64,000 nucleotides of DNA from Prevotella sp. khp7 (lineage in GTDB: Bacteria > Bacteroidota > Bacteroidia > Bacteroidales > Bacteroidaceae). The translations under genes and the position numbers were made by a program. How positions within the stretch are numbered: the first letter of the stretch is position 1; each line of letters begins with the position of its first letter. The notes below the pieces were generated by a model, which was not told the origin of the DNA, searched no databases, and saw only the letters and a list, made by a program, of their open reading frames with translations. Of this stretch, positions 53,569 through 62,393 are shown piece after piece. The DNA lies in the NCBI RefSeq assembly GCF_900109055.1, contig NZ_FOIV01000004.1:1-64000 (forward strand), in the 5' to 3' direction.

Positions 53569-54663
53569 TTAGATGCAATTCAGCCTTAAATAATTGCTAA
53601 TATTCTTTTTCAGATAGTACCCTAAAGCAAACAAAATGAAGTAACACCTGTACATAAAAGGCACTTCCTTCAGAAACTTATTTGCATCCATTATTCTACC
53701 ACTATAAATACAGCTTAATGCACAATTCTTGTATGCACTATTATATATTTGCTTTTTTATTTCAATTCCTTGATGGAATAAGTCTGCAAAAAATAAACAA
53801 ACCTCTAGGCTACTATTATGAAACGCAAGTCTATCATCTATTGATACAGAATGAGCGATAGACCCTTTAATTTCACGATAAACAGCCACTTCTTCATCCA
53901 TGAAATGAAACGTGAAGTAATACGACATCCACAGCCACATAGGCGCATCTCCCATTTTCCAGTTAGAGGTGTCCCAATTTTTCTTTTCATTTTCGTATGC
54001 AGATCGAAGTGAATTCCTATAGCAAGTAGTAGAATGACAAATGGGATTAGATATTATAATCTGTCTGAATTCGTCCTTATCATTCCCATATATTCTAGTG
54101 TAGCGATTCTTGTTTTGATCAAAAACCTTAGCCTTTGCATGAACTAAACCAATACTGTCATCAGATTCTAAAATATCTACTTGTTTCTGCAGTTTCTGAG
54201 GGTCAGTCCAATAATCGTCTCCGTCACAAACTGCTAAGTATTTTGCATTTCCCTCCCATTCTGCAATGTATTCATGAACTTTATAATAAATACCCGCCTG
54301 GTAGTGATTATCTGCCAATAACACTATTACGAAAGATGCCAGCGAGTTACCCCTCAACTTGGCAGTAATAAGTTGTCCATAATGCATGGTCTTACATAAC
54401 TGCGTGCCCTCTTCCACATCCAGATTCTCTGCAGCCCATTTTTTCAACACATCGGGTTCACCGTCAATACTGCCATCGTCAATTACTATATATACAACAG
54501 GAAAATCTGTCTTCTGAATTATAAATCCGTGCAATGCATCTGTTATCAAGGTGGCTTGGTTATAAGTGAAACACCTTGTTGCCACCATATTGTAGCACGC
54601 AGCATTGTCCAAGGTCGAGCAGCCTAATCCTTTTACCATTTTATTTTTCAGCGATTCTGCCAT
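53569..54663 (-). CDS. Glycosyltransferase family 2 protein
   Basis: 364 residues with the GT-A fold at the N-terminus: VATRCFTYNQATLITDAL near 27-44, VYIVIDDGSIDG near 57-68 and the metal-binding CDGDDYW near 145-151. The C-terminal 150 residues are less typical. It should add one sugar to the growing lipid-linked glycan. The gene is clearly AT-richer than its neighbours, which suggests separate acquisition. It is 50 bp before the ACP gene and 2 bp after WbqC. Confidence 0.87.
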   Translation of the reverse strand: MAESLKNKMVKGLGCSTLDNAACYNMVATRCFTYNQATLITDALHGFIIQKTDFPVVYIVIDDGSIDGEPDVLKKWAAENLDVEEGTQLCKTMHYGQLITAKLRGNSLASFVIVLLADNHYQAGIYYKVHEYIAEWEGNAKYLAVCDGDDYWTDPQKLQKQVDILESDDSIGLVHAKAKVFDQNKNRYTRIYGNDKDEFRQIIISNPICHSTTCYRNSLRSAYENEKKNWDTSNWKMGDAPMWLWMSYYFTFHFMDEEVAVYREIKGSIAHSVSIDDRLAFHNSSLEVCLFFADLFHQGIEIKKQIYNSAYKNCALSCIYSGRIMDANKFLKEVPFMYRCYFILFALGYYLKKNISNYLRLNCI

Positions 54664-54665
54664 GT

Positions 54666-55388
54666 TTACAAGAAATGATAACTGTTCAATATATTGTGTA
54701 GTTCGCTGCGCGAGCAGAACATCATCAGGTCGATGATACTCAGATCGGGGACAAACTCATCAGAGCGTTGCTTGTAGCGGATGTCCTCATTGCGCCGCAG
54801 GAAACTGAGGTTGATGCCCATCTCACGGAAAGTATCCTTGTCGTAGTAATTCATTCCCGCACCGGAAGGATTAATATAGTCGGTATAACCGAAGTGCTCG
54901 CAAGCGCAACGGATAATCTCCGGAGTCCTGAACTCCCAGCGGTCTGACACCTCCGAGAGCATTCTGAATTCCGTATTGATGCCTAAATAATCGGCCACAG
55001 CCCTCAGTTGCTTGACAAGATAACGCGTCAGGTCGGATTCCTCATCCAGTAAAATAGGTTTGATGACTTCCATCGCCTCGCTGTAGTGTGGTGCTTGGCT
55101 GTAGTAGAACTTCAACACACGGCACAGATAATCAGCCCGTTTGCGGCTAACCACCCGACTTATCTCGCAGATGAGACTATTGCAAGAGGCATGACTGACT
55201 TCAATGCCAAAGTACTGTGGTTGGCCGCCTTCGCCCAGAATACGGTTACGGTTGATCCAGCCATGCTTGATATAGTGAACATTGTCGCCAACAACAAACA
55301 AATCGGTAGCATTTATGAGTTGCCAGTAGCCGATGTACGGGAAAAAGTATGGCTGCATGATAGCAATATGGCGTTTCCCGTCAATCAT
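54666..55388 (-). CDS. WbqC-family protein
   Basis: 240 residues. The N-terminal signature IAIMQPYFFPYIGYWQLI (residues 8-25) is diagnostic for WbqC (PF08889), followed by NRNRILG near 47-53. WbqC proteins occur in O-antigen and other glycan clusters next to amino-sugar genes and are thought to transfer amino-acid-like or acyl groups; the chemistry is not settled as far as I know. It overlaps the ATP-grasp-like gene by 4 bp. Confidence 0.9.
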   Translation of the reverse strand: MIDGKRHIAIMQPYFFPYIGYWQLINATDLFVVGDNVHYIKHGWINRNRILGEGGQPQYFGIEVSHASCNSLICEISRVVSRKRADYLCRVLKFYYSQAPHYSEAMEVIKPILLDEESDLTRYLVKQLRAVADYLGINTEFRMLSEVSDRWEFRTPEIIRCACEHFGYTDYINPSGAGMNYYDKDTFREMGINLSFLRRNEDIRYKQRSDEFVPDLSIIDLMMFCSRSELHNILNSYHFL

Positions 55389-56581
55389 AACACATAACAG
55401 TTTTGTTTCAGTCCTTCGTCATCACTATGGATGACGCACATCTTGCGGTCATCGACCTTGTTGGTCACTGGGGCACTGCTAGTGCGGAACATGCCGCTGT
55501 CGAAATAGCGATCATCCATGCAGAGCATCATGCCACAGACATACTCGTCGTAGTGCTTGCCCTCCCATTCGCAGGGATACGTACGCTGCTGGATGAAAGG
55601 CTGTAAAACATTGGCCTTTGCTTCCAGTACATTCCGCCATGTCCGCTCATCAGTCATGACACCGGCATACAGACCTACACTCTTACCCAAATCGTAGGGT
55701 TTGAGAATGTAGTTATCCTTGTTCTTTAGAGCATCCTCCCATATCTCCGGATGCTCATTATATAAATAGGTGGGGATTGTGTGCTGGCGCAAAAACGCCG
55801 TTTCTTCCTGTGTGAGACACTGGCGGGTGAAGTCATCAACGAAGATGAGGTGCAGGAAGCGCTTGTCGTGAGCTAGGAAGATGGTGCGGAAATCGTTCAG
55901 CATCCGTGCATCAATCATGGCTTGCAGGGTCTCCATCCGGAAGGATAGAAGGTCTTGCTGATTGAGCGCACTGATCACTACTGCGTCGTGACTCCACTGG
56001 TCTATATGAGTTTCCACTTCTTCTGCTTCATAGACGGTTACCTCATGTCCGTAGTACTCATAGAACCTCTTGTAGAGGGCAATCTCAGGCGTCGGGTCGC
56101 TGCTTTTCAACACGTAGAGAGGAAAACTATCGGGGATGGTGTCGCGCATATAACTCAGCAACTCATTATAGCTGTTTTCCCAGGATACGCCGGGATGAGT
56201 CGCCATGAATTGCTTGGCTTTGACCACAGAGGGATAGTTCATCCAGATGCCGTGACCGAAGAAGCGGCTGGTGATCTCGACCAGCAACAGCCTACCGTCC
56301 CCACTTATGAGATAATCGGGACGGTAGGCACCTGCCCGAAAGGGATAGCGGCTCTGACGTTCAAGAATCTCCATCACCTTCTCATCCAAAGGCATATATT
56401 CCGGTACCCACTCGCGGTAGTGTTCCGCCATATAGGAAATACACTTATAGAGCAGGGCCTGCACGCGGCGCAGTTCATCGCGCCGCTCCGAGGTAATCAG
56501 CATCGGGCGGTCGTGATACCAATGATGGTAGTAGGCGGTCTTGTCAGCGAACAGCTGAAAACATATGTCCTGAGGGCTCAC
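55385..56581 (-). CDS. Predicted ATP-grasp-like protein of the glycan cluster
   Basis: 398 residues, no family named with certainty. The C-terminal part contains an ATP-grasp-like pattern: NYILKPYDLGKSVGLYAG near 289-306 and VLQPFIQQRTYP near 321-332. The middle has LLLVEITSRFFGHG near 98-111. It may form an amide or similar bond using ATP, perhaps attaching an amino acid or acyl piece. It is coupled by 4-bp overlaps to the radical SAM gene downstream and the WbqC gene, so the three proteins probably act in one step series. Confidence 0.7.
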   Translation of the reverse strand: MSPQDICFQLFADKTAYYHHWYHDRPMLITSERRDELRRVQALLYKCISYMAEHYREWVPEYMPLDEKVMEILERQSRYPFRAGAYRPDYLISGDGRLLLVEITSRFFGHGIWMNYPSVVKAKQFMATHPGVSWENSYNELLSYMRDTIPDSFPLYVLKSSDPTPEIALYKRFYEYYGHEVTVYEAEEVETHIDQWSHDAVVISALNQQDLLSFRMETLQAMIDARMLNDFRTIFLAHDKRFLHLIFVDDFTRQCLTQEETAFLRQHTIPTYLYNEHPEIWEDALKNKDNYILKPYDLGKSVGLYAGVMTDERTWRNVLEAKANVLQPFIQQRTYPCEWEGKHYDEYVCGMMLCMDDRYFDSGMFRTSSAPVTNKVDDRKMCVIHSDDEGLKQNCYVL

Positions 56582-58017
56582 TCTCCTTTAAATAGTCTTG
56601 ACTGGTATCCTAGACACTGGAATCCGTTACGGTTGATGATGGGAATGATGCTAGTGGGCACCTTCAACTGGTTGCGCACCCAGAAGCAGATGCTGGTGGA
56701 CATGCCAAGGGTTTCAGTATATTTCATCAGTCGCTGGATATTCTCTATCGAGAGCGCACGGTTAGGTGCAGTGCGTCCGCGCTGCTTGCGGTGGTCAGCG
56801 TTCTTCGGACTGATATAGTCCATGTAGAGGTCGCGCTCCATATTTTTGTCGAAATGGCCGAGCCACTGCCCTAATTGTGCCAGATTCTCCATGCAGGCCG
56901 TGAGGAACTCGGGCTTGTAATTCACGATGCCAGCATCATGAAGCTTGTCGAAGAACCCCTTGATGTGCTCGTCGGTGAGGTAAGGCACGAAGATGGGCTG
57001 CACCAGGGCCGAGTTGGCCTGTATGCCGCGCTCCTGACACATCTTCACGGCAGCCAGTCGTTCTTCTATCGGGGCGGCGTAGGGCTCTAGTAGGTCTCGG
57101 AAGGCTTTGGGCATGATACTTACCGAGGTATTGAACTGCATTTTGTCCTTCAGTTGCTCGAAAAGGTCGAGGATGGTCTCACCTTCGTTCTCCACCAACA
57201 GGTGCTTGGTACCGGCCTTCGATGCGATGAAGAGACGAGCGTTGCTGTTGGGGTATTTCTTGAAGTGAGCGATGAACTCACGCAGGATGCGGTGGGCGAT
57301 GCCGGTGTAGAGCGTCGGCTCCTGCAGGGCCTCGGTCTTGGGCGTGAAGTAATAGTAGTGCTTCCAGTTTTTGCCACGGCTCAGCGCCACAATCTGCCGC
57401 TCAATATCCTTCTTCTTCTCGGGTGACTCGACGATGGCGTTAGCCAGTTCTTGCAGCAGTCGGCTGCGCTCTTTGATATCTTCCGGCTTCACGACATTCG
57501 GCTGTTCGCTGCAGGCACCGTTGGCTTTGCCTTCGTCCATCGCGGCTCGGCCATTCATGCAAGCTTGATGGCACTCGCTGCTCTGTCCGTTCATCTCCTC
57601 TAAGAGTTTGCGCACATATAAGTGGTAGTTCTCGTAGGCCACCAGTTTCTGCTCATGAACGCCATCGGTCACCAAACAGTACTGACAGCCCACGTGACAG
57701 CCCTTGACAGGATTCACCTCGAAGGTCAGTGTCGGGCAGCGGCCTGTATAATTGTGGATTTCGGTCTCCACCGTGTCGGGGTCGCAGTCCTCCAAGTAGA
57801 GCACCGACTTGGGGATGACGGTATGCTCCTCCAAGCGTTTCATAAACAGTTTGGAGCCTCGGATGAGTCCTTGCAGCGTCTCGTCAGAGGGTTCTATCGT
57901 TACGCCAAGTTGTTTCAGATATTCGGCATCGACAATCTGGGGCTCGAAGCCTTCCAGATTGTAAGCGTCAGTCTCATGCTCGTAGAGATTACGAATTTCA
58001 ATGGGTTGTTTTATCAT
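56578..58017 (-). CDS. Radical SAM enzyme, spore-photoproduct-lyase-like
   Basis: 479 residues. The radical SAM motif is CHVGCQYC (Cys107, Cys111, Cys114; CxxxCxxC), in the setting NPVKGCHVGCQYCLV, as in SplB-like proteins. An extra segment at about 143-175 contains Cys149, Cys153 and Cys169 and looks like a low-complexity insertion. The later part resembles the SplB barrel. A DNA-repair role is possible, but position inside a glycan cluster, coupled to the ATP-grasp-like gene, argues for modification of a small molecule. No Fe-S auxiliary domain is otherwise recognised. Confidence 0.82.
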   Translation of the reverse strand: MIKQPIEIRNLYEHETDAYNLEGFEPQIVDAEYLKQLGVTIEPSDETLQGLIRGSKLFMKRLEEHTVIPKSVLYLEDCDPDTVETEIHNYTGRCPTLTFEVNPVKGCHVGCQYCLVTDGVHEQKLVAYENYHLYVRKLLEEMNGQSSECHQACMNGRAAMDEGKANGACSEQPNVVKPEDIKERSRLLQELANAIVESPEKKKDIERQIVALSRGKNWKHYYYFTPKTEALQEPTLYTGIAHRILREFIAHFKKYPNSNARLFIASKAGTKHLLVENEGETILDLFEQLKDKMQFNTSVSIMPKAFRDLLEPYAAPIEERLAAVKMCQERGIQANSALVQPIFVPYLTDEHIKGFFDKLHDAGIVNYKPEFLTACMENLAQLGQWLGHFDKNMERDLYMDYISPKNADHRKQRGRTAPNRALSIENIQRLMKYTETLGMSTSICFWVRNQLKVPTSIIPIINRNGFQCLGYQSRLFKGE

Positions 58018-58024
58018 GTAATAA

Positions 58025-59170
58025 TTATATCTTCAATATTTTAATCACTCTTTCCACATCCTCCTCCGTCAACGCATGGTGTATAGGCAGACAGATCACT
58101 TCATCAGCCAACTTGTTAGCATTGGGAAGGTTTTTGGGTGTAGCACTCGGCAGGTCTCGATATGGTGAGAACGTGCTGATGAGTGGATAGAAATAACGTC
58201 GCCCATAGACACCTCTTTCCTGCATACGGAAATACAACTGGTCACGTGTCATGCCATACTTCTTAGCGTCGACAAAAATGGGGAAGTAACCGTAATTATG
58301 GCGTACATCAGGCTGGTCCTCCCAAAAAGTGATACCTTCAACATCTCGCAGTGCTTCACGATAACGCAGGGCCACTTGATGCCGCGCCTCGATGGCATCA
58401 TCCACCAGACGCAGGTTCAATAGTCCGTAGGCAGCACGTATTTCGTCCATTTTGGAGTTGATGCCAGGCCCCACCACGGTCACGTCGTCCTCAAAGCCGA
58501 AATTCTTCAAGTAGTCGATGCGCTGTTTCATCTCTGCATCATGCATGACCATTGCCCCGCCCTCGATAGTATTAAAGACCTTCGTGGCGTGGAAACTGAT
58601 AGTGGAAAGGTCACCGGCATTGAGTATACTCTCCCCGTCTTTCGCCACGCCAAACGCATGTGCAGCATCGTATATAACTTTCAGATGATACCGGTCGGCA
58701 ATCTCTTTTATTGCCTTGATGTCACAAGGGTTGCCATAGACATGGACAGGCATGATGGCTGTCGTATTGGGGGTGATGGCAGCCTCTATCTCTGCAGGGT
58801 TGATGTTGCCATTGGCAGGGTCGATGTCAACGAACACCGGTTTGATGCCATTCCACCACAACGCATGTGTTGTGGCAACAAAGGAATATGGAGTGGTGAT
58901 AACCTCTCCTTTAATGTCAAGAGCATGTAGTGCGGTGATGATTGGCTGTGTACCATTAGTGAATAGGCTCACGAAAGGCACCTGAAGATAATCTGCCAGT
59001 GCCTGCTCAAGACGTCGGTGGTATTCACCGTTGTTTGTGATCCACCGCCGCTCCCAGATGTCTTCCAGCATGGTGGTGAATGCATTGAGTGGTGGCAGCA
59101 ATGGTGATGTTACCTTGATGCTGTCGTTGCTCATTATCTTCTGTTGTAGTTCGCTCTTCTTATTTTTCAT
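58025..59170 (-). CDS. VioA/PglE-type DegT family aminotransferase
   Basis: 381 residues (368-369 if the second Met, at 59134 or nearby, is used). The PLP lysine is in SFHATKVFN (Lys197), with YDAAHAFG near 167-174 and EGGAMVMHD after it. This SFHATK-type motif is close to VioA, which makes dTDP-4-amino-4,6-dideoxyglucose (Qui4N), though PglE-like UDP-sugar enzymes cannot be excluded. It needs a 4-keto-6-deoxy sugar, which RmlB at 9297-10433 could supply. It creates the amino group that the acyl-assembly genes probably modify. It lies 7 bp before the radical SAM gene and 15 bp after the ligase. Confidence 0.88.
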   Translation of the reverse strand: MKNKKSELQQKIMSNDSIKVTSPLLPPLNAFTTMLEDIWERRWITNNGEYHRRLEQALADYLQVPFVSLFTNGTQPIITALHALDIKGEVITTPYSFVATTHALWWNGIKPVFVDIDPANGNINPAEIEAAITPNTTAIMPVHVYGNPCDIKAIKEIADRYHLKVIYDAAHAFGVAKDGESILNAGDLSTISFHATKVFNTIEGGAMVMHDAEMKQRIDYLKNFGFEDDVTVVGPGINSKMDEIRAAYGLLNLRLVDDAIEARHQVALRYREALRDVEGITFWEDQPDVRHNYGYFPIFVDAKKYGMTRDQLYFRMQERGVYGRRYFYPLISTFSPYRDLPSATPKNLPNANKLADEVICLPIHHALTEEDVERVIKILKI

Positions 59171-59185
59171 TCTGAAGACAATTCT

Positions 59186-60589
59186 TCAATTCCTATCCAG
59201 ATTTGCATATAATATCTTACCGGCTTCATTCTTCGGAATCTCAGTGATAATCCGGACCTCAAAAGATAAAGCAACGAGCTTCAATCTGCTTACAAGTTCC
59301 TCCTTCACTTGATTCTTGTATTTCTCATCTGTCAGATAGACGAGCATTTTCTCGTCTGTTCCGACACAGGCACATTCAAGTCCAGAGAACTTACTCTTAA
59401 TAATCTTTTCACATTCATCGAGTCCTACCCTCATACCAAAAAGTTTCAGGAAACGCCCTATACGGCCAACGATATAATAACAGCCGTCTTCATCAAAATA
59501 GGCCAGATCACCAGTACGGATAAAGCCATGTCTTTCATCACCCAACAGTAAGTCTTCACGACTATAGGCGTAGCCCATTGTGACGTTCTTTCCTCTGTAG
59601 CACATCTCACCCTCAGTATGAGGGGTTGTTATTGGATCCCCATTCATATCTATCAGCGAGAGTTCAGCATTAGGCACGGCTATACCGATACTGCCAACCT
59701 TCTCTATGGCCCACTTCGGCGGCAACCAAGCCATACGTGCCGTACATTCCGATTGTCCGTAGGTGGCAATCCACTGTTTGCCGTTGTCCCGGCAAAACTC
59801 TGCAAATTTCAGATTCATATCCTTTGGCATATGGCCTCCACCTTGCGTAAGCAGTGTCAAGTCCGGCAAATCCATGCGGAAGAAACGCATCATATTCAGT
59901 ATCTCAAAACTAAAAGGCACACCGGTAAAACTGGTAGCCCGCTCTTCCTTGATGAACTTCCAGAAGTGACGGTCAGTCATGCTCAGATTGGTAATCAATA
60001 CCGTCGCTCCTACATAGAAATGACTGAACACCATCGAGAGTCCCATCGTATAGTAGAGAGGTAGCACCATAAGAGGACGATCCTTTTCTGAAAGTTGGAA
60101 GAAGGTCGATATATTCAGCGCAGCCGCCTCAATATTCTCATACTTGTGGCGTACTAACTTAGGACTGCCTGTACTGCCTGATGTCGGCAACAGATGCGAT
60201 AATTCGTCGTTCATCAGACAAGCCTCATTACCAGTCCTCATCAGCGTATAGCCATAGCAGGTGATCACCTTCTCATAGCCATAATTGTCTGCCATTGCCT
60301 CTGGTACGCAAACGAATGGAGGCTGATAGAGTTCATACAAACTCTTGTATAGCGTTTCATCCAAATGGGCATTCAATATCAGCGGCACATTCCCTGCACA
60401 GATATTTCCGATTGTCCATGCTATTCCACCGACATTATTCTCTACGAGCAGGAGCACCAGCGACCGCGAAGGCATCAGATGCTCAGCTTGTACAGCAAAG
60501 TCACGCAACTCTCCATACGTCAGTTGCTGTCCCTGCGAATCAATCGCCGCAATCGCCTCTTTCTGCCATTTGTCCAGATTCAGAATCAT
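59186..60589 (-). CDS. AMP-binding acyl/amino-acid adenylating ligase
   Basis: 467 residues of the ANL superfamily. The P-loop LLPTSGSTGSPKLVRHKY near 132-149, TYGQSECTARMAW near 276-288, RTGDLAYFDEDG near 369-380 and the C-terminal lysine in NEAGKILYANL near 456-466 are all visible. It should activate a carboxylic acid as acyl-AMP and load it on CoA or on one of the two carrier proteins. The substrate is not determined. A 49-bp gap separates it from the reductase gene. Confidence 0.9.
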   Translation of the reverse strand: MILNLDKWQKEAIAAIDSQGQQLTYGELRDFAVQAEHLMPSRSLVLLLVENNVGGIAWTIGNICAGNVPLILNAHLDETLYKSLYELYQPPFVCVPEAMADNYGYEKVITCYGYTLMRTGNEACLMNDELSHLLPTSGSTGSPKLVRHKYENIEAAALNISTFFQLSEKDRPLMVLPLYYTMGLSMVFSHFYVGATVLITNLSMTDRHFWKFIKEERATSFTGVPFSFEILNMMRFFRMDLPDLTLLTQGGGHMPKDMNLKFAEFCRDNGKQWIATYGQSECTARMAWLPPKWAIEKVGSIGIAVPNAELSLIDMNGDPITTPHTEGEMCYRGKNVTMGYAYSREDLLLGDERHGFIRTGDLAYFDEDGCYYIVGRIGRFLKLFGMRVGLDECEKIIKSKFSGLECACVGTDEKMLVYLTDEKYKNQVKEELVSRLKLVALSFEVRIITEIPKNEAGKILYANLDRN

Positions 60590-60638
60590 CCTCAGTTGTC
60601 AATTATCCGCTCGCGCTTTCCTCAGAAAGAATTGTCAG

Positions 60639-61367
60639 CTATATTGAAGCACATCCGTTTACTCCAAGGATTTCACCTGAAATATAGCTGGCCCTGTCGG
60701 AGGCGAGGAATGCGCAGGCATTAGCAATATCCTCTGGCGTACCAAGCCGACCAAGGCCTATTCGCGAGATACGCTGGTCAATCTTCGAACCATCACTCTC
60801 ATATAGTTCCGCAAAACGCTCGGTCTTCACGATACCTGGAGCCACCGCATTCACACGGATACCCTGCGGTGCCAATTCCTTGGCAGCCGACTTCGTAAAC
60901 GATATGACAGCCCCCTTGGTGGCAGAATAGGCAGACTGTCCTGGCGAGCCGAGCTGTGCCGTCACTGAGGCAATATTCACGATAGAGCCACCACCATTAC
61001 GAGCCATCAGTCGCGATACGAGTTGTACCATCTCTATCACGGCGATGACATTCACACGAAACATCAGTTCCGTCTCGTCGCGACGTATCATACCTATCTT
61101 ACGGTTGAATACCACGCCTGCATTGTTGACCAGCACGTCTATACGCCCTTCAGCCTTAAACACCTGCATCATAGCCGACTTGACTGCCGCTGCGTCGCAG
61201 ACATCGAAACAAAGGGGAATCACACCCTCGTTTTCTGGCTGAAACTCCTGACAATCACAAGCATAGACTTTAGCACCATCAGCAGTAAACCGTTCGGCAA
61301 TGCCCTTACCGATTCCCTGGGCAGCACCTGTGATGATACACACCTTATTCTTTAACAGTCCTTCCAT
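60639..61367 (-). CDS. FabG-like short-chain dehydrogenase/reductase
   Basis: 242 residues. TGAAQGIG cofactor motif at 13-20, NNAG at 81-84, catalytic Ser134, Tyr147 and Lys151 (YSATK), PG motif near 187, all as in 3-oxoacyl-ACP reductases. With the KAS III and ACP genes it could reduce a 3-keto acyl intermediate to the 3-hydroxy form. A sugar-dehydrogenase role is the alternative. It starts 22 bp after the second reductase gene. Confidence 0.9.
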   Translation of the reverse strand: MEGLLKNKVCIITGAAQGIGKGIAERFTADGAKVYACDCQEFQPENEGVIPLCFDVCDAAAVKSAMMQVFKAEGRIDVLVNNAGVVFNRKIGMIRRDETELMFRVNVIAVIEMVQLVSRLMARNGGGSIVNIASVTAQLGSPGQSAYSATKGAVISFTKSAAKELAPQGIRVNAVAPGIVKTERFAELYESDGSKIDQRISRIGLGRLGTPEDIANACAFLASDRASYISGEILGVNGCASI

Positions 61368-61389
61368 AGGTTACAATAGTTTTTGTTTC

Positions 61390-62127
61390 TCAACAAGACA
61401 CCATCAACGATGTCCCACTCGTCCATGCACTGGCATCCGACAGCAGGTAGATGACTGCCCATGCTATCTCTTCAGGCTTTCCGTGGCGTTTCAGCAGGTA
61501 GTGTTGTTTGTCACGCTCTAAATCCTCAGCAGAGAGTAAGCCCTTAACGGTCAATGGCGTCTCAACCATGCCTGCCAGAATAGCATTGGCACGTACCTGC
61601 ATCGGTGCATATTCCAATGCACACGACCTTGCAAAAGATTCCACCGCAGCTTTCGAGGCCGCATACATGGCATTTCCAGGTGTCACCTGACGTGCGGCCA
61701 TCGACGACATGAATACCATCGAACCACCTCGGTTCATCTTTCTGGCTTTCATCAAAGCCTTTGTCAGCATGAATGCCGCAAATGTGTTAGTCTCGAACAC
61801 CTCATGCAGTTCCTCTTCTTTCACGTAGCTGACTGGCCGACGCTTTATGATGCCAGCGTTGCAGACAAAACCGTCAATCTGGGGCAATTCCGACACCAGT
61901 CGTGCCACCTCTTCTGCCTTTGTCAAATCAGCCAATATCGATACATGGCCTTCACCTGTCAGCGCAGCCATCGTCTCACGAAGCCTTGCCTCATTGCGCC
62001 CAGTAGCCACTACCGTCGCCCCTAATCGCGAACACTCTATGGCCGTAGCCCTGCCGATACCCGAAGAAGCCCCCGTCACCAGTACCGTCTTACCAGCAAG
62101 CGAGTATGGATTATACATCTCCATCAT
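61390..62127 (-). CDS. Second short-chain dehydrogenase/reductase of the cluster
   Basis: 245 residues. TGASSGIG at 18-25, CNAG at 89-92, catalytic Ser141/142, Tyr155 and Lys159 (YAASK). It is divergent from its neighbour, so the two are unlikely to be recent duplicates. It may perform a second keto reduction or oxidise a hydroxy group in the acyl or sugar precursor. Its start overlaps the upstream ACP stop by 4 bp, tying it to carrier-bound chemistry. Confidence 0.88.
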   Translation of the reverse strand: MMEMYNPYSLAGKTVLVTGASSGIGRATAIECSRLGATVVATGRNEARLRETMAALTGEGHVSILADLTKAEEVARLVSELPQIDGFVCNAGIIKRRPVSYVKEEELHEVFETNTFAAFMLTKALMKARKMNRGGSMVFMSSMAARQVTPGNAMYAASKAAVESFARSCALEYAPMQVRANAILAGMVETPLTVKGLLSAEDLERDKQHYLLKRHGKPEEIAWAVIYLLSDASAWTSGTSLMVSC

Positions 62128-62363
62128 TGTTCGTCTTTCAGTCTTTTCACCGTGTTAAACAAATCCTCGATGGTCACGGCTGTTGTCATATCCTCTGGTT
62201 CAACCGTCACGCCATACTCTTCGTCAATCATTGAGATAATCATCAATGCGATCAACGACGTATATTCGTCCAGTTCATGAAACACCGTATCCTTATTAAA
62301 CTCACTCAGTTCCGTCTCTAGAAACAGACTGGCAAATTTCTCAATAAAATCATTCATCTCCAT
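62124..62363 (-). CDS. Acyl carrier protein with atypical attachment motif
   Basis: 79 residues, ACP-like helices. The candidate phosphopantetheine Ser36 is in DEYTSLIAL: the Asp that normally precedes the Ser is replaced by Thr35. The rest (MIISMIDEEYGVTVEPEDM) is ordinary ACP helix II and III. It overlaps the second reductase by 4 bp and follows the NeuD-like gene by 30 bp. It may need a special phosphopantetheinyl transferase or partner; a loss of carrier function cannot be ruled out. Confidence 0.82.
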   Translation of the reverse strand: MEMNDFIEKFASLFLETELSEFNKDTVFHELDEYTSLIALMIISMIDEEYGVTVEPEDMTTAVTIEDLFNTVKRLKDEQ

Positions 62364-62393
62364 AATCTATATTTATCTAAAGTCCAATTCATT

